A stretch of 64,000 bases of DNA from Desulfobacteraceae bacterium. Lineage in GTDB: Bacteria; Desulfobacterota; Desulfobacteria; Desulfobacterales; JAABSP01. Every line of letters starts with the position of its first letter. The stretch's first letter is position 1. Where the stretch lies: NCBI GenBank assembly GCA_011390345.1, contig JAABSP010000009.1, positions 1 to 64,000 on the forward strand. The letters are read 5' to 3'. This document shows positions 53,834 through 61,862 of the stretch, piece after piece. The notes below the pieces were generated by a model. It saw nothing but the letters and a program-made list of their open reading frames with translations, made no database searches and had not been told where the DNA came from. A program made the position numbers and the translations under genes.

Positions 53834-56800
53834 CTACTTCAACCCGGAGAGAATCTGTTGCAGAATTTTTCCTGCACGGGTGAAATCGAGGCTTTCAATG
53901 TTCGATACCAGGGTTTTCACGGTTTCGGTAGATGCGGTCTGGGAGATCCGATCCCGAAGGCGCTCCATCTCCGGAATAGCTCGGATATTGTTCTTCTGCA
54001 ACAGCTTCTCAAGGGCGCAAAGCTCTGAATAGAGAACTTGTTTCATCTTCGGGGATAAGGTTTCCGGAGAAGGGGAGGGCAGATCCATCTTCTCCAAAGG
54101 GGGGCATTCTTCTGCATTATCTCCATTGACTTTTTCCGAATCTGTTCGGAGGCGGTCGATCTCCGCCATCACCCGATCCAGTTCCTCTGTAAACTGATCC
54201 AGATCTCCGTTGTGATCCCGGCCATCCCGGATCGTCTTCTCGAGCTGCTCTGCAGCCTTCACCAGGCGTCGGGCAGCACAATTTCCCGCGGTCCCCTTGA
54301 AGGTATGAATCTGCTGCAGTACATTTTCCCTCCGGCCATTGCTCAGATCCTGGGCGAGCTTTTCCCCGGCCTGGTGATAGTGGGTATGAAACAGAAAGAG
54401 GATCTTCTTGAAGACCTCGAGCTTTCCCCCCATCCGGATCGCGCCCTCCTTGTAGTCGATAACGGTCCCATCCGATGCTGTTCGGGTTCCTGTCCCGAGA
54501 TCGGGATCGGCAGGTTCAGAAAAGGGGAGGGGGCCTTTCTCCTCATGGCTCCCCAAGGGGATCTGCATCTTCTCCTGCGCCGGCGCACTGTTGTTGTAGG
54601 GCGTTTTGATCCATCGGGAGAGGGTCTCCATCAGCAAGCTCGGGTCCAAGGGTTTGGTCAGAAAATCATTCATCCCGGCATCGAGGCAGGCCCTTCGGCT
54701 TTCGCTCAGGGCATGAGCGGTCATGGCAATAATGGGAATCCTTGCAACCTTCCCCGGAAGCCCTCTGATCTTTCGGGTCACCTCGAGACCATCCATCTCC
54801 GGCATCTGCAGATCCATCAGAATCAGGTCGTAACATTGCCGCTGCACCGCATGCCATGCCTCTTTTCCATCCACTGCGATATCCACGGTCATCTTCAGGG
54901 GCTCGAGAAGAGAGAGTGCCACCTCTTGATTGACCTCATGATCTTCGGCAATGAGAATCCGAGCCCCGGCAAAAGAGGGATAATGACCTTTTTGGGGGGG
55001 TGCGGCAATCTTTTTCCGAAGGCCCTTTTCGAGCAGCAGGGAGAAGCAGAAAGTGGTGCCCCGGCCCGGCTCACTCATGGCCTGAATGTTGCCGTCCATC
55101 AGTTCGACAAGCTGTCGGCAGATGGAAAGGCCGAGACCTGTGCCGCCGTAGCACCGGGTCATGGAATCATCTGCTTGTGTGAATGCATCGAAGATGGCCC
55201 CGATCTTCTCCGCTGGAATACCGATGCCGGAATCCGAGATCTCAAAACCGATCCGGATCTCTTCAGAATCTTCTTTCAAGAGATGGGCATCTACCTTGAC
55301 AAATCCGCTTTCCGGGGTGAATTTCAGTGCATTGCCGATGAGATTGATCAGAATCTGTTTGATCCTCTCGGCATCCCCGTTGAGATCTTCGGGAATCTCT
55401 CTATCCCAACCCATGGAAAGCTCGATCTTCTTTTCCCGGGCCTTTTCGGCAAACATGTCTTCGATGTTTGTCATCAGCAGGGACCAGGAGAAGGGGATCT
55501 TCTCCAGGTCGAGTTTTCCGGCCTCGATTTTCGAGATATCCAGCACATCATTGATCACCCTCAACAGCAGTCGGGAGGAGGATTCGATCTTTTCCAGATA
55601 ATCGGCCTGTTTCGGGGTCAATTCGGTCTGCCCCATCAGCATCACCATTCCCGAAATCGCGCCGAGGGGGGTGCGGATCTCATGGCTCATGTTGGCCAGA
55701 AAACGGCTCTTGGCATCGGCTGAAGCCTCGGCCGCCTCCTTTGCGATCTTCAGGCGCTCGGAGCGCTTCTGATCCGTGAAATCCCGGATCAGCCCCTCGA
55801 AAATCCTTTTCCCGTTCCGGCCCTCCTCGATCGTGTGGAGATGAACCAGCAGAAAGAGATCCTGTCCGGACCGGTTCTGGCAGCCGATTTCGATGGCCCT
55901 GGAGAAATCCGCGCCCGGATGGTTCATCAGCTCCGCGTTTTGCTCATGCGTCATGTTGAGAAGGGAGAAGATATTGACCCGGCCCTGGCACATTATTTCC
56001 GCAGATTCATGATCAAAAATCCGGGCCATCGCGGGATTAGCAGTGATGAGATCTCCATCGATATCCGCCTGAAAGATACCATCGGCCGCGTTTTCAAAGA
56101 TAGAGCGATATTTATGCTCTGAGTTCTGCAGCGCCTCCTCCCGGGAGCGGAGGGAGGTGGCCATGTCGTTGAAGGAGAGCGCCAGCGCGCCGATCTCGTC
56201 ATCGGTCTCCGGATGGATCTTTTCTGAATCCAGCCCCAGTCCCAGGGCCCTCACCCCTTTGATCAGCCGGTTCAAAGGCCGGGTGAAGCGGCGGACGAAC
56301 AAGAACATCACGAAACATCCGATGAGCCAGAATAGCAGCCCGAACAGGCCGGCCCGACGGGCAATGTCGATGATATTTTGCTTCAGGGGTTGGCGATCCA
56401 TCACCAGACCGATGACCCCTGCCATCTGTTGGGTGGGGCCCTGCCTCATATCCATGCCGAGAACCATCGCCTCCTCGGTACGAAAGCGCGGCGCGTAGAT
56501 GACACCGCACCAGAATTCATCCGCATCCCTCCGGCCCTGGTGGAGAAAGGGGTAATCTTGTTCCGGATCATGGGGAACGGGAAAACCGGCAAAGTCTGCA
56601 ATGATCTTTCTGATCTCTTCCCGGGAAGGGGCAGCAGGCGAATCTTCAGGATAAAGGGCATTTCGATTCGACCCCATCAGCAGGCGGGCCTCCTGATTAT
56701 AGACAAAGACCTGAACCACATCCTCCTTTTCAAATGCGCTCCAGACCGCATCGGAGAGCAGTTCTGTGCTTTCGGACATCACCCCGAGGGTTACATTTCT

Positions 56801-56971
56801 TGCGATGATTTCAGCAAGCACCCTTCCGTTTTCCATCTGCATCCGGGTGAGGAGTCTGTACTGGTGATGGATGAAGAAGAGGGTGAAAAAAGTACTCACC
56901 AGCAGCGTAAAGAGGGTGAAAGCCAGAAGCATCTTCAGAAAAAAGCTCTGTCTGATGGTTTGAAGCAGCAT
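53834..56971 (-). CDS. BarA-like hybrid sensor kinase (TM, HAMP, PAS, HisKA, HATPase, receiver, Hpt)
   Basis: A 1045-residue multidomain kinase. Helix 1 near residues 12-35, a periplasmic domain of about 170 residues, helix 2 near 210-230 (GLLFWLIGCFVMFLFV), HAMP, PAS (YRSIFENAADGIFQADIDG), HisKA with His in FLANMSHEIRTPLGAI, HATPase (INLIGNALKFTP; SDSGIGI; GGTGLGLSICRQL), a receiver (ILIAEDHEVN; LILMDLQMPEMDGL; LTKPLD) and a C-terminal Hpt (QIHTFKGTAGNCAA). All phosphorelay residues are present. The periplasmic-binding-protein gene ends 13 bases upstream, which suggests the binding protein feeds a ligand signal to this sensor. Confidence 0.94.
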   Translation of the reverse strand: MLLQTIRQSFFLKMLLAFTLFTLLVSTFFTLFFIHHQYRLLTRMQMENGRVLAEIIARNVTLGVMSESTELLSDAVWSAFEKEDVVQVFVYNQEARLLMGSNRNALYPEDSPAAPSREEIRKIIADFAGFPVPHDPEQDYPFLHQGRRDADEFWCGVIYAPRFRTEEAMVLGMDMRQGPTQQMAGVIGLVMDRQPLKQNIIDIARRAGLFGLLFWLIGCFVMFLFVRRFTRPLNRLIKGVRALGLGLDSEKIHPETDDEIGALALSFNDMATSLRSREEALQNSEHKYRSIFENAADGIFQADIDGDLITANPAMARIFDHESAEIMCQGRVNIFSLLNMTHEQNAELMNHPGADFSRAIEIGCQNRSGQDLFLLVHLHTIEEGRNGKRIFEGLIRDFTDQKRSERLKIAKEAAEASADAKSRFLANMSHEIRTPLGAISGMVMLMGQTELTPKQADYLEKIESSSRLLLRVINDVLDISKIEAGKLDLEKIPFSWSLLMTNIEDMFAEKAREKKIELSMGWDREIPEDLNGDAERIKQILINLIGNALKFTPESGFVKVDAHLLKEDSEEIRIGFEISDSGIGIPAEKIGAIFDAFTQADDSMTRCYGGTGLGLSICRQLVELMDGNIQAMSEPGRGTTFCFSLLLEKGLRKKIAAPPQKGHYPSFAGARILIAEDHEVNQEVALSLLEPLKMTVDIAVDGKEAWHAVQRQCYDLILMDLQMPEMDGLEVTRKIRGLPGKVARIPIIAMTAHALSESRRACLDAGMNDFLTKPLDPSLLMETLSRWIKTPYNNSAPAQEKMQIPLGSHEEKGPLPFSEPADPDLGTGTRTASDGTVIDYKEGAIRMGGKLEVFKKILFLFHTHYHQAGEKLAQDLSNGRRENVLQQIHTFKGTAGNCAARRLVKAAEQLEKTIRDGRDHNGDLDQFTEELDRVMAEIDRLRTDSEKVNGDNAEECPPLEKMDLPSPSPETLSPKMKQVLYSELCALEKLLQKNNIRAIPEMERLRDRISQTASTETVKTLVSNIESLDFTRAGKILQQILSGLK

Positions 56972-56984
56972 AATTCCGCCTCGC

Positions 56985-57884
56985 CTATTTCCCCATTTCC
57001 AGAAGGGTCATCTCTGCGGCATCGAGATCGGACTCGATCCTCAGACGCTTCCCCACGGTCTTGTTGATCTGAATCACCGGCTTTCTCGCCTCCGTGTTCA
57101 TCACCCGCCGCCCCGAGGTCCCCTTTAGAATCTTTTGGGCCATCTCCCCGGCCTGCCGGCCTAAATCCTCCGGGTCAAAGGTGACGGAAAGAAATGCCCC
57201 CATATCAAGATACTTTTCTGAAAAAGAGAGTACCGGAAAACGGTTCTCCAGCGAGACCTGCAGCAGGTGCTGGATGGTCTCGGGGGTATAGACGATGATG
57301 TCGGGGATCATCCAGAACCCGTCAATCTCTTTGACGATCTCTTTGAGCCTTTGGGCCATGTCCGCGGATTTATGAACGGCCACAGAGAGGAGTTGAACCC
57401 CCAGTTCATCGGCCGCTGCCTTGGCCTTTTCTGCAAAAATCCGGTTTCGATCCGGATTGTAGAGAAATCCGACCCGCTCTACATCGGGCGCGGCTGTAAT
57501 GAGAATCTCCAACTGCTTTTTCTGCGGAATGTTCATGCTGACGCCGGAGATGTTTTCCTGGTCTTCGACGATATCCCAGGGGTTGAAGACCATGAGATAG
57601 ACGATGGGAATATGGGTGACGGAGAGTACCTTGCCCAGTGCCTCGTTTCCCACAGCCAGTATCAGTCGGGGTTTCTCTTCCTCGATAAGGGATAGGAGAG
57701 CCTCCTCTCCCAGTTCCGAGATCAGAAACCGTTTTGTGGTGCAACTGCAGGCTTGGCCGAATCCGTCGATCGCGGCCTCGTAGGGCGGAATCCTGATGCT
57801 TTCCACCACCGCCACCAGGCTGGAGGCCTGAGCCGGCAGGGAAATATTCAGCAGCAGGAGGAATAAGAGGAGAAGCCGTTTCAT
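56985..57884 (-). CDS. ABC-type substrate-binding protein (PF04392-like)
   Basis: A 299-residue secreted protein with a signal peptide (LLLLFLLLLNISLPAQASS) and a periplasmic-binding fold of the TrpX/PF04392 type: RLILAVGNEALGKVLSVTHI, PIVYLMVFNPWDI, GVSMNIPQKKQLEIL, VGFLYNPDRNR and the C-terminal INKTVGKRLRIE. No permease or ATPase is adjacent. It lies 13 bases before the hybrid sensor kinase and is the first leftward gene, so it is better seen as a sensor partner than a transporter. Opposite, 375 bases away, is the TonB receptor gene. Confidence 0.85.
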   Translation of the reverse strand: MKRLLLLFLLLLNISLPAQASSLVAVVESIRIPPYEAAIDGFGQACSCTTKRFLISELGEEALLSLIEEEKPRLILAVGNEALGKVLSVTHIPIVYLMVFNPWDIVEDQENISGVSMNIPQKKQLEILITAAPDVERVGFLYNPDRNRIFAEKAKAAADELGVQLLSVAVHKSADMAQRLKEIVKEIDGFWMIPDIIVYTPETIQHLLQVSLENRFPVLSFSEKYLDMGAFLSVTFDPEDLGRQAGEMAQKILKGTSGRRVMNTEARKPVIQINKTVGKRLRIESDLDAAEMTLLEMGK

Positions 57885-58259
57885 AGGGAAAGGTTTCTCT
57901 GTCGCCGGCTCCTGCCGTTTCGGCGATAATGGGAATATGGACCAACCTTCATAGCGTCTCAGATGAAAGCCAGGGAAATATATTCGGAAAAAACAGATGC
58001 CGCATTTTTAACCCTCTGCCGCTTTTGTTTCTTATCAGAAATCTGCACAAAAAGTCTACAGGAAAAGTGAAGAAAAGGGAAGGGGAGAGAAGAGGTTTTT
58101 TTTGACTTGCACGAGGAAAAGGGGTGTGATATCTTTGAATTCCTCGTTTGCGGAGGAGACTCGCCTTGTCTGGTGTCGGAACGGGCTTTTCCAAAACGCT
58201 TCCCGATGCGATGCATTTATCCTTAAACCCCGCTTTTATTTTGTAAAGTGAGTTCAAAG
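57885..58259. other. divergent control region between binding protein and TonB receptor
   Basis: About 375 bases without a gene. On the right-hand strand TTGACT at 58102-58107 is followed by TGTGAT (17-base spacing) or TGATAT (19), a possible promoter for the receptor. TCCTC...GAGGA arms at 58140-58157 form a short hairpin behind it. I could not identify a known riboswitch, but the leader of about 120 bases leaves room for one. Confidence 0.4.
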
Positions 58260-60197
58260 ATGTTTCCAAAATTCTTTTCCCGCCGATTGTCCGCCATCGT
58301 TTCCATGCTGCTGCTTCTTTTTCCTTTTTCCGCGGCACAATCCCAGACCGAAGAGGAGATGGCCATTCTCTCCCTCTACTACCGGCCCGAGGAGCTGCAG
58401 GTGATCAGCGCGACGCGGTCTCTCAAGCCCATCTCCCAGGTTGCGGAGAACATCACTGTGATCAATGCAGCCGAGATCCGGGCCATGAACGCGCACACGC
58501 TGGGAGAGGTGCTCCGGCAGGTTCCAGGGATCTTTATCTCCAGCAATCAGGATTTCGGAGCAATTTCCCTGCCGTACATTCAAGGCTCCGAGCTTCGACA
58601 CATACAGGTCTATGTGGATAACATCCCCTGGAACTCGGTTTACTCCGGAGAACCCGCAATCCAGTCGATACCCGTCGGTGCGGTGGAGCGGATCGAGATC
58701 GTCAAAGGGCCTGCATCTTCATCATGGGGTTCTTCTCTGGGCGGCGTCATCAACGTCATCACCAAGTCCGCAGGCCATACGCAAAAGCCGATAGGAATGC
58801 TTCAAGCTTCCTATGGCGAGGCCGCATCTCAAAACTACCAGGGGGAGATCTCTGGTAAGGCAGGGAATACCGGCTACTATCTCTTTGCAGACCATCAGGA
58901 ATCCGACGGGCTGGAGCCCACGCGGGAGTATGAAAACAGCAGTCTCTTTTCAAAGCTGCGCATCCCTCTGTGGGAACGCACAGCGATGGGCATTACCTTC
59001 GGCTACAGTGAGCCCTGGAATGATTTGGGGGAATATACGGAAGGGGATATGGTTTCTGATATTCAGGACAGGACAGTCTGGGGCGCCATTGACTTCAATA
59101 CCAGCCTTTCAGAGAGGATGGCGTTCTTTCTTTCCCTCTATGGATTCCGGCAGAAATACAATACAAATACCAGCACTCTGGGAGCTGGCATTTATTCGGA
59201 TAGACCGGAACTCCTGTTGAACACCGGGGGTGATCAGCGAATTTTTGGATTTGCCGGAAATCTGACATGGGAGAACGAAATCCATCGGCTGGTGCTGGGC
59301 GCGGATGGGAACCGTGCCGATATGGAAAGGGTAAACGCATACGGTCCCCTGTACCAGGGATATGGAGCACCGCCGAAGATGGAATCCGATTCAAAACGGA
59401 ATCTGTGGGCTCTCTATCTCAACGATACGGTAACGCTGGGAAATTTTGCCATTACTCCCGGAATCCGCTACGATCACCACGAATTCATAGGCGGATTCAT
59501 CAGCCCCAGTCTTGATCTGACCTGTCATTGGAAAGAGATCCTCTTCAGAGCGGCTGCATCAAGGGGCTTCTCCGCACCCGGCATCGGTTTGGTCAAAATG
59601 GGTGGCTTTCTTCTGGCCCCGAATCCAGATCTGGATTACGAAAAGATCTGGTCATATCAGCTCGGCGCGGAGACAAGTGCCATTCCCTATCTGTGGGCCA
59701 GAATCAATCTCTTTCAGCATGAAATCGAAGATATTCTTTCCAGAGAACTCTATGCTGAAGGTCCTCCAGGAAACACGATCATGCTGAATAAGAACGAAGA
59801 TCGACGACGGGGATTTGAGATCGAGATGGAGACCCTGCCAATCCATGACTTTTCTTTCTTCGGCGGATTCTCCTATGTCATTACGGATAATCAGGCGCAG
59901 GAGGAAAATGATGAAAAGAAGTACAAATGGGTTGCAGGGCTTCGATATAATAACCCGAAGATCATAAGCCTCCGTCTGGCAGGGATCTATACCTGGTGGG
60001 ATGAGCCCTCCTCGTCAAATGCGAGCTATGATGACCCCATATGGGATCTCAATCTGCGCCGAAACGTCAGCATCGGAGAAATCAATGCCGACCTCTTCGC
60101 AACCATCCATAACATGTTCGACGGATCTTCCTATGATTTTGACTATTACGATAATCCGAAACGGTGGATGGAGGCGGGGATACGCTTCCACTTCTAA
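58260..60197 (+). CDS. TonB-dependent outer-membrane receptor
   Basis: A 645-residue receptor with signal peptide (RLSAIVSMLLLLFPFSAAQS), a plug domain (INAAEIRAMNAHTLGEVLRQ, VERIEIVKGPASSSWGSS, GGVINVITK) and a beta-barrel ending in RWMEAGIRFHF, with the terminal Phe. A possible TonB box is the stretch EELQVISATR. Smaller than siderophore receptors with an extra signalling domain; closer to BtuB/catecholate-like size. I start it at ATG 58260; a GTG at 58248 would add four residues. The ligand is unknown. It lies 24 bases before the peptide gene. Confidence 0.9.
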   Translation: MFPKFFSRRLSAIVSMLLLLFPFSAAQSQTEEEMAILSLYYRPEELQVISATRSLKPISQVAENITVINAAEIRAMNAHTLGEVLRQVPGIFISSNQDFGAISLPYIQGSELRHIQVYVDNIPWNSVYSGEPAIQSIPVGAVERIEIVKGPASSSWGSSLGGVINVITKSAGHTQKPIGMLQASYGEAASQNYQGEISGKAGNTGYYLFADHQESDGLEPTREYENSSLFSKLRIPLWERTAMGITFGYSEPWNDLGEYTEGDMVSDIQDRTVWGAIDFNTSLSERMAFFLSLYGFRQKYNTNTSTLGAGIYSDRPELLLNTGGDQRIFGFAGNLTWENEIHRLVLGADGNRADMERVNAYGPLYQGYGAPPKMESDSKRNLWALYLNDTVTLGNFAITPGIRYDHHEFIGGFISPSLDLTCHWKEILFRAAASRGFSAPGIGLVKMGGFLLAPNPDLDYEKIWSYQLGAETSAIPYLWARINLFQHEIEDILSRELYAEGPPGNTIMLNKNEDRRRGFEIEMETLPIHDFSFFGGFSYVITDNQAQEENDEKKYKWVAGLRYNNPKIISLRLAGIYTWWDEPSSSNASYDDPIWDLNLRRNVSIGEINADLFATIHNMFDGSSYDFDYYDNPKRWMEAGIRFHF

Positions 60198-60221
60198 ACC
60201 CAGTAAAGTAAGGAAAGCCCT

Positions 60222-60365
60222 ATGGAAAAAGATGAAAAGCAGAGCGATTCTTCAGTGGAGATCCTCGACAGGGGGATCGAAGGGAACAATGTAGAGGGGT
60301 GCTGTTTAATTGATCCAGTACCTTTTACCAAAGCGCCGGAGCCGGAGCCAAAGCCAAAACCTTGA
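60222..60365 (+). CDS. candidate modified-peptide precursor (47 residues)
   Basis: A tiny gene with a good ribosome site (AAGGA, seven bases before ATG) between the TonB receptor and a radical SAM/SPASM maturase. The product starts MEKDEKQSDSSVEILDRGIE, has a Cys-Cys pair at 27-28 (VEGCCLIDPVPFTK), and ends in PEPEPKPKP. The first 25 residues are charged like a leader; the Cys pair and the Pro-rich end would be the core. Size, place and Cys content fit a ribosomally made, post-translationally modified peptide precursor of the radical SAM type (geopeptide-like; family by recollection). The identity of the core and product is unknown. Confidence 0.65.
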   Translation: MEKDEKQSDSSVEILDRGIEGNNVEGCCLIDPVPFTKAPEPEPKPKP

Positions 60366-60372
60366 CTTTAAA

Positions 60373-60399
60373 GGGAGGGGCGGATCATCCGTCCCTCCC
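60373..60399 (+). promoter_or_regulatory. strong hairpin between peptide and maturase genes
   Basis: GGGAGGGGCGGA (60373-60384) pairs with TCCGTCCCTCCC (60388-60399), 12 bp with one G-T pair and a TCA loop. No T-run follows, so it is not a clear terminator. It lies eight bases after the peptide stop and 14 bases before the maturase ATG, which has no other ribosome site. It could stabilise the peptide mRNA or limit maturase translation. Confidence 0.65.
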
Positions 60400-60413
60400 C
60401 CGGCCATTTCTCT

Positions 60414-61700
60414 ATGCCGATATCCACTTACACGAAGATCTACCCCTGCGATGAGAAGCTTGATCACCGTATCCTTTATTCCACCCTAAAGGCGTCCGTG
60501 GTACGGGTTCCGGCGGCCATGATCCCGGATATCGAGGCCGGCCGCCTCACACCGGACCAGGAAAAACTCTTCTCCGATCTGAAGCTCATCACGCAGGATA
60601 AAAAGGCCGAACAACAGGAGATGCTCGACGGCTTCAAAAAGCGGAACGCGAGATCGAAGAAGTTCGATATCACCGCGGTGCTGACCCTGGACTGCAACTT
60701 CGCCTGCACCTACTGTTTTGAAAACCGTATTAAGTCCCATCAGCACATGTCCCAACAGACTGCAGAGGAACTGATCCGGTTCGTAAAGGCCCAGTGGGAT
60801 CAATTTGCAGTACCCAAAGAGCACCTGACTGTCAACTTTTACGGCGGAGAGCCCCTGCTGAAAACAGATCTGATCCGCTACATCTCCGAAAGGCTCAAAT
60901 CCTTTGCCGAAGGGAAAGGTGCCCAGTACGATGCGATATTGACCACCAATGGCTCTCTTCTGACCCGAAATACGGTCGAATTCCTGCTCCCTTTTGGTCT
61001 GACCCTTGCTGCGATCACCCTTGATGGCCCAAAAACGATCCACGACCGCAGCCGGCCCTTTGCAAATGGGACTGGCAGCTTTGAACGGGTGATTGGAAAT
61101 GCGGCCGCAGTCTGCGATCTCATCCGAATAGGAATCAGCGGAAATTTTCTGCAGAAAAACTACATGGATTTCCTACCCCTGCTCGACGAGCTGGAAAAGG
61201 CTGGCCTCACCCCAGACCGGATCGATTCTCTCCGATTCATGCCGGTCAGCTTTGAACCCGTAAGCAATACCGGCTGCAGTTCCTTCAATGAGTCTTGGCT
61301 GATTCATCCTATATTGACGCTTCGGGAGGTGGTTCTCTCCCGGGGCTATTACACCCCCAAACCCGGCCCCCTCCACTGCATGATCGAGACCGACGACCTC
61401 TTCGTGGTCCACTGGGACGGGGCCGTCTACAAATGCCCCGCGCTCATCGGTATCGAGGAATTTGCCGTAGGTCATGTGAATACCGGTCTCGACCCTCAGA
61501 AGGCTGCCCGTTCCCATGGATTGGAGATCTGGAAGAACAAGGAGTGCCTGGCCTGCCCCTATCTCCCCCAGTGCTTCGGCGGCTGCCGCCAGATGGCCTA
61601 CTTCCGCGATGGCCGAATCGGGCGGGACTGCATGAAGCCCTTTCTGGATGCGGCGCTCGAGTCCCTGGTCAAGCAGGACCTGCGGTATCGGCCCGCATGA
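60414..61700 (+). CDS. radical SAM/SPASM peptide maturase
   Basis: A 428-residue radical SAM enzyme with a SPASM-type C-terminal Cys domain. CNFACTYCFE (CxxxCxxC) binds the 4Fe-4S/SAM cluster; NFYGGEPLL and LTTNGSLLT are typical. Auxiliary-cluster cysteines: LHC, YKCPALIG, KECLACPYLPQCFGGC and GRDCMKP. The N-terminal 65 residues (TYTKIYPCDEKLDHRILYST) look like the RRE-less start found in peptide maturases of the geopeptide group (recollection). It should carry out a C-based crosslink or thioether on the neighbouring Cys-Cys peptide. No ribosome site in front of ATG. Confidence 0.85.
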   Translation: MPISTYTKIYPCDEKLDHRILYSTLKASVVRVPAAMIPDIEAGRLTPDQEKLFSDLKLITQDKKAEQQEMLDGFKKRNARSKKFDITAVLTLDCNFACTYCFENRIKSHQHMSQQTAEELIRFVKAQWDQFAVPKEHLTVNFYGGEPLLKTDLIRYISERLKSFAEGKGAQYDAILTTNGSLLTRNTVEFLLPFGLTLAAITLDGPKTIHDRSRPFANGTGSFERVIGNAAAVCDLIRIGISGNFLQKNYMDFLPLLDELEKAGLTPDRIDSLRFMPVSFEPVSNTGCSSFNESWLIHPILTLREVVLSRGYYTPKPGPLHCMIETDDLFVVHWDGAVYKCPALIGIEEFAVGHVNTGLDPQKAARSHGLEIWKNKECLACPYLPQCFGGCRQMAYFRDGRIGRDCMKPFLDAALESLVKQDLRYRPA

Positions 61701-61775
61701 AAAACATCATCCCCTTGATTTTTTTCCCATCCGGTGTCATGATCAGTTCATAAACCGCTAACCGGAACGGAGCCT

Positions 61776-61853
61776 ATGACCGAACATAAAAACAAAAAGC
61801 CCTACGACAGTTTCTTCAAAGATGTCTTTTCAAGGATTTTCACGGAACCGTAA
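61776..61853 (+). pseudogene. fragment resembling the start of an Rpn/PD-(D/E)XK transposase-type nuclease
   Basis: 25 codons, MTEHKNKKPYDSFFKDVFSR and five more, with GGAG before the ATG, then a stop. The phrase PYDSFFKDVFSR resembles the conserved N-terminus of Rpn-type recombination-promoting nucleases, but nothing of the catalytic part follows. It is probably a truncated remnant; a real small protein cannot be ruled out. Confidence 0.35.
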
Positions 61854-61862
61854 AGAGCTGTT

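Noticed and set aside
54212-55723. A 503-codon open frame on the plus strand opposite the hybrid kinase
   Set aside because: The kinase frame contains HisKA, HATPase, receiver and Hpt motifs; the shadow frame has no domain.
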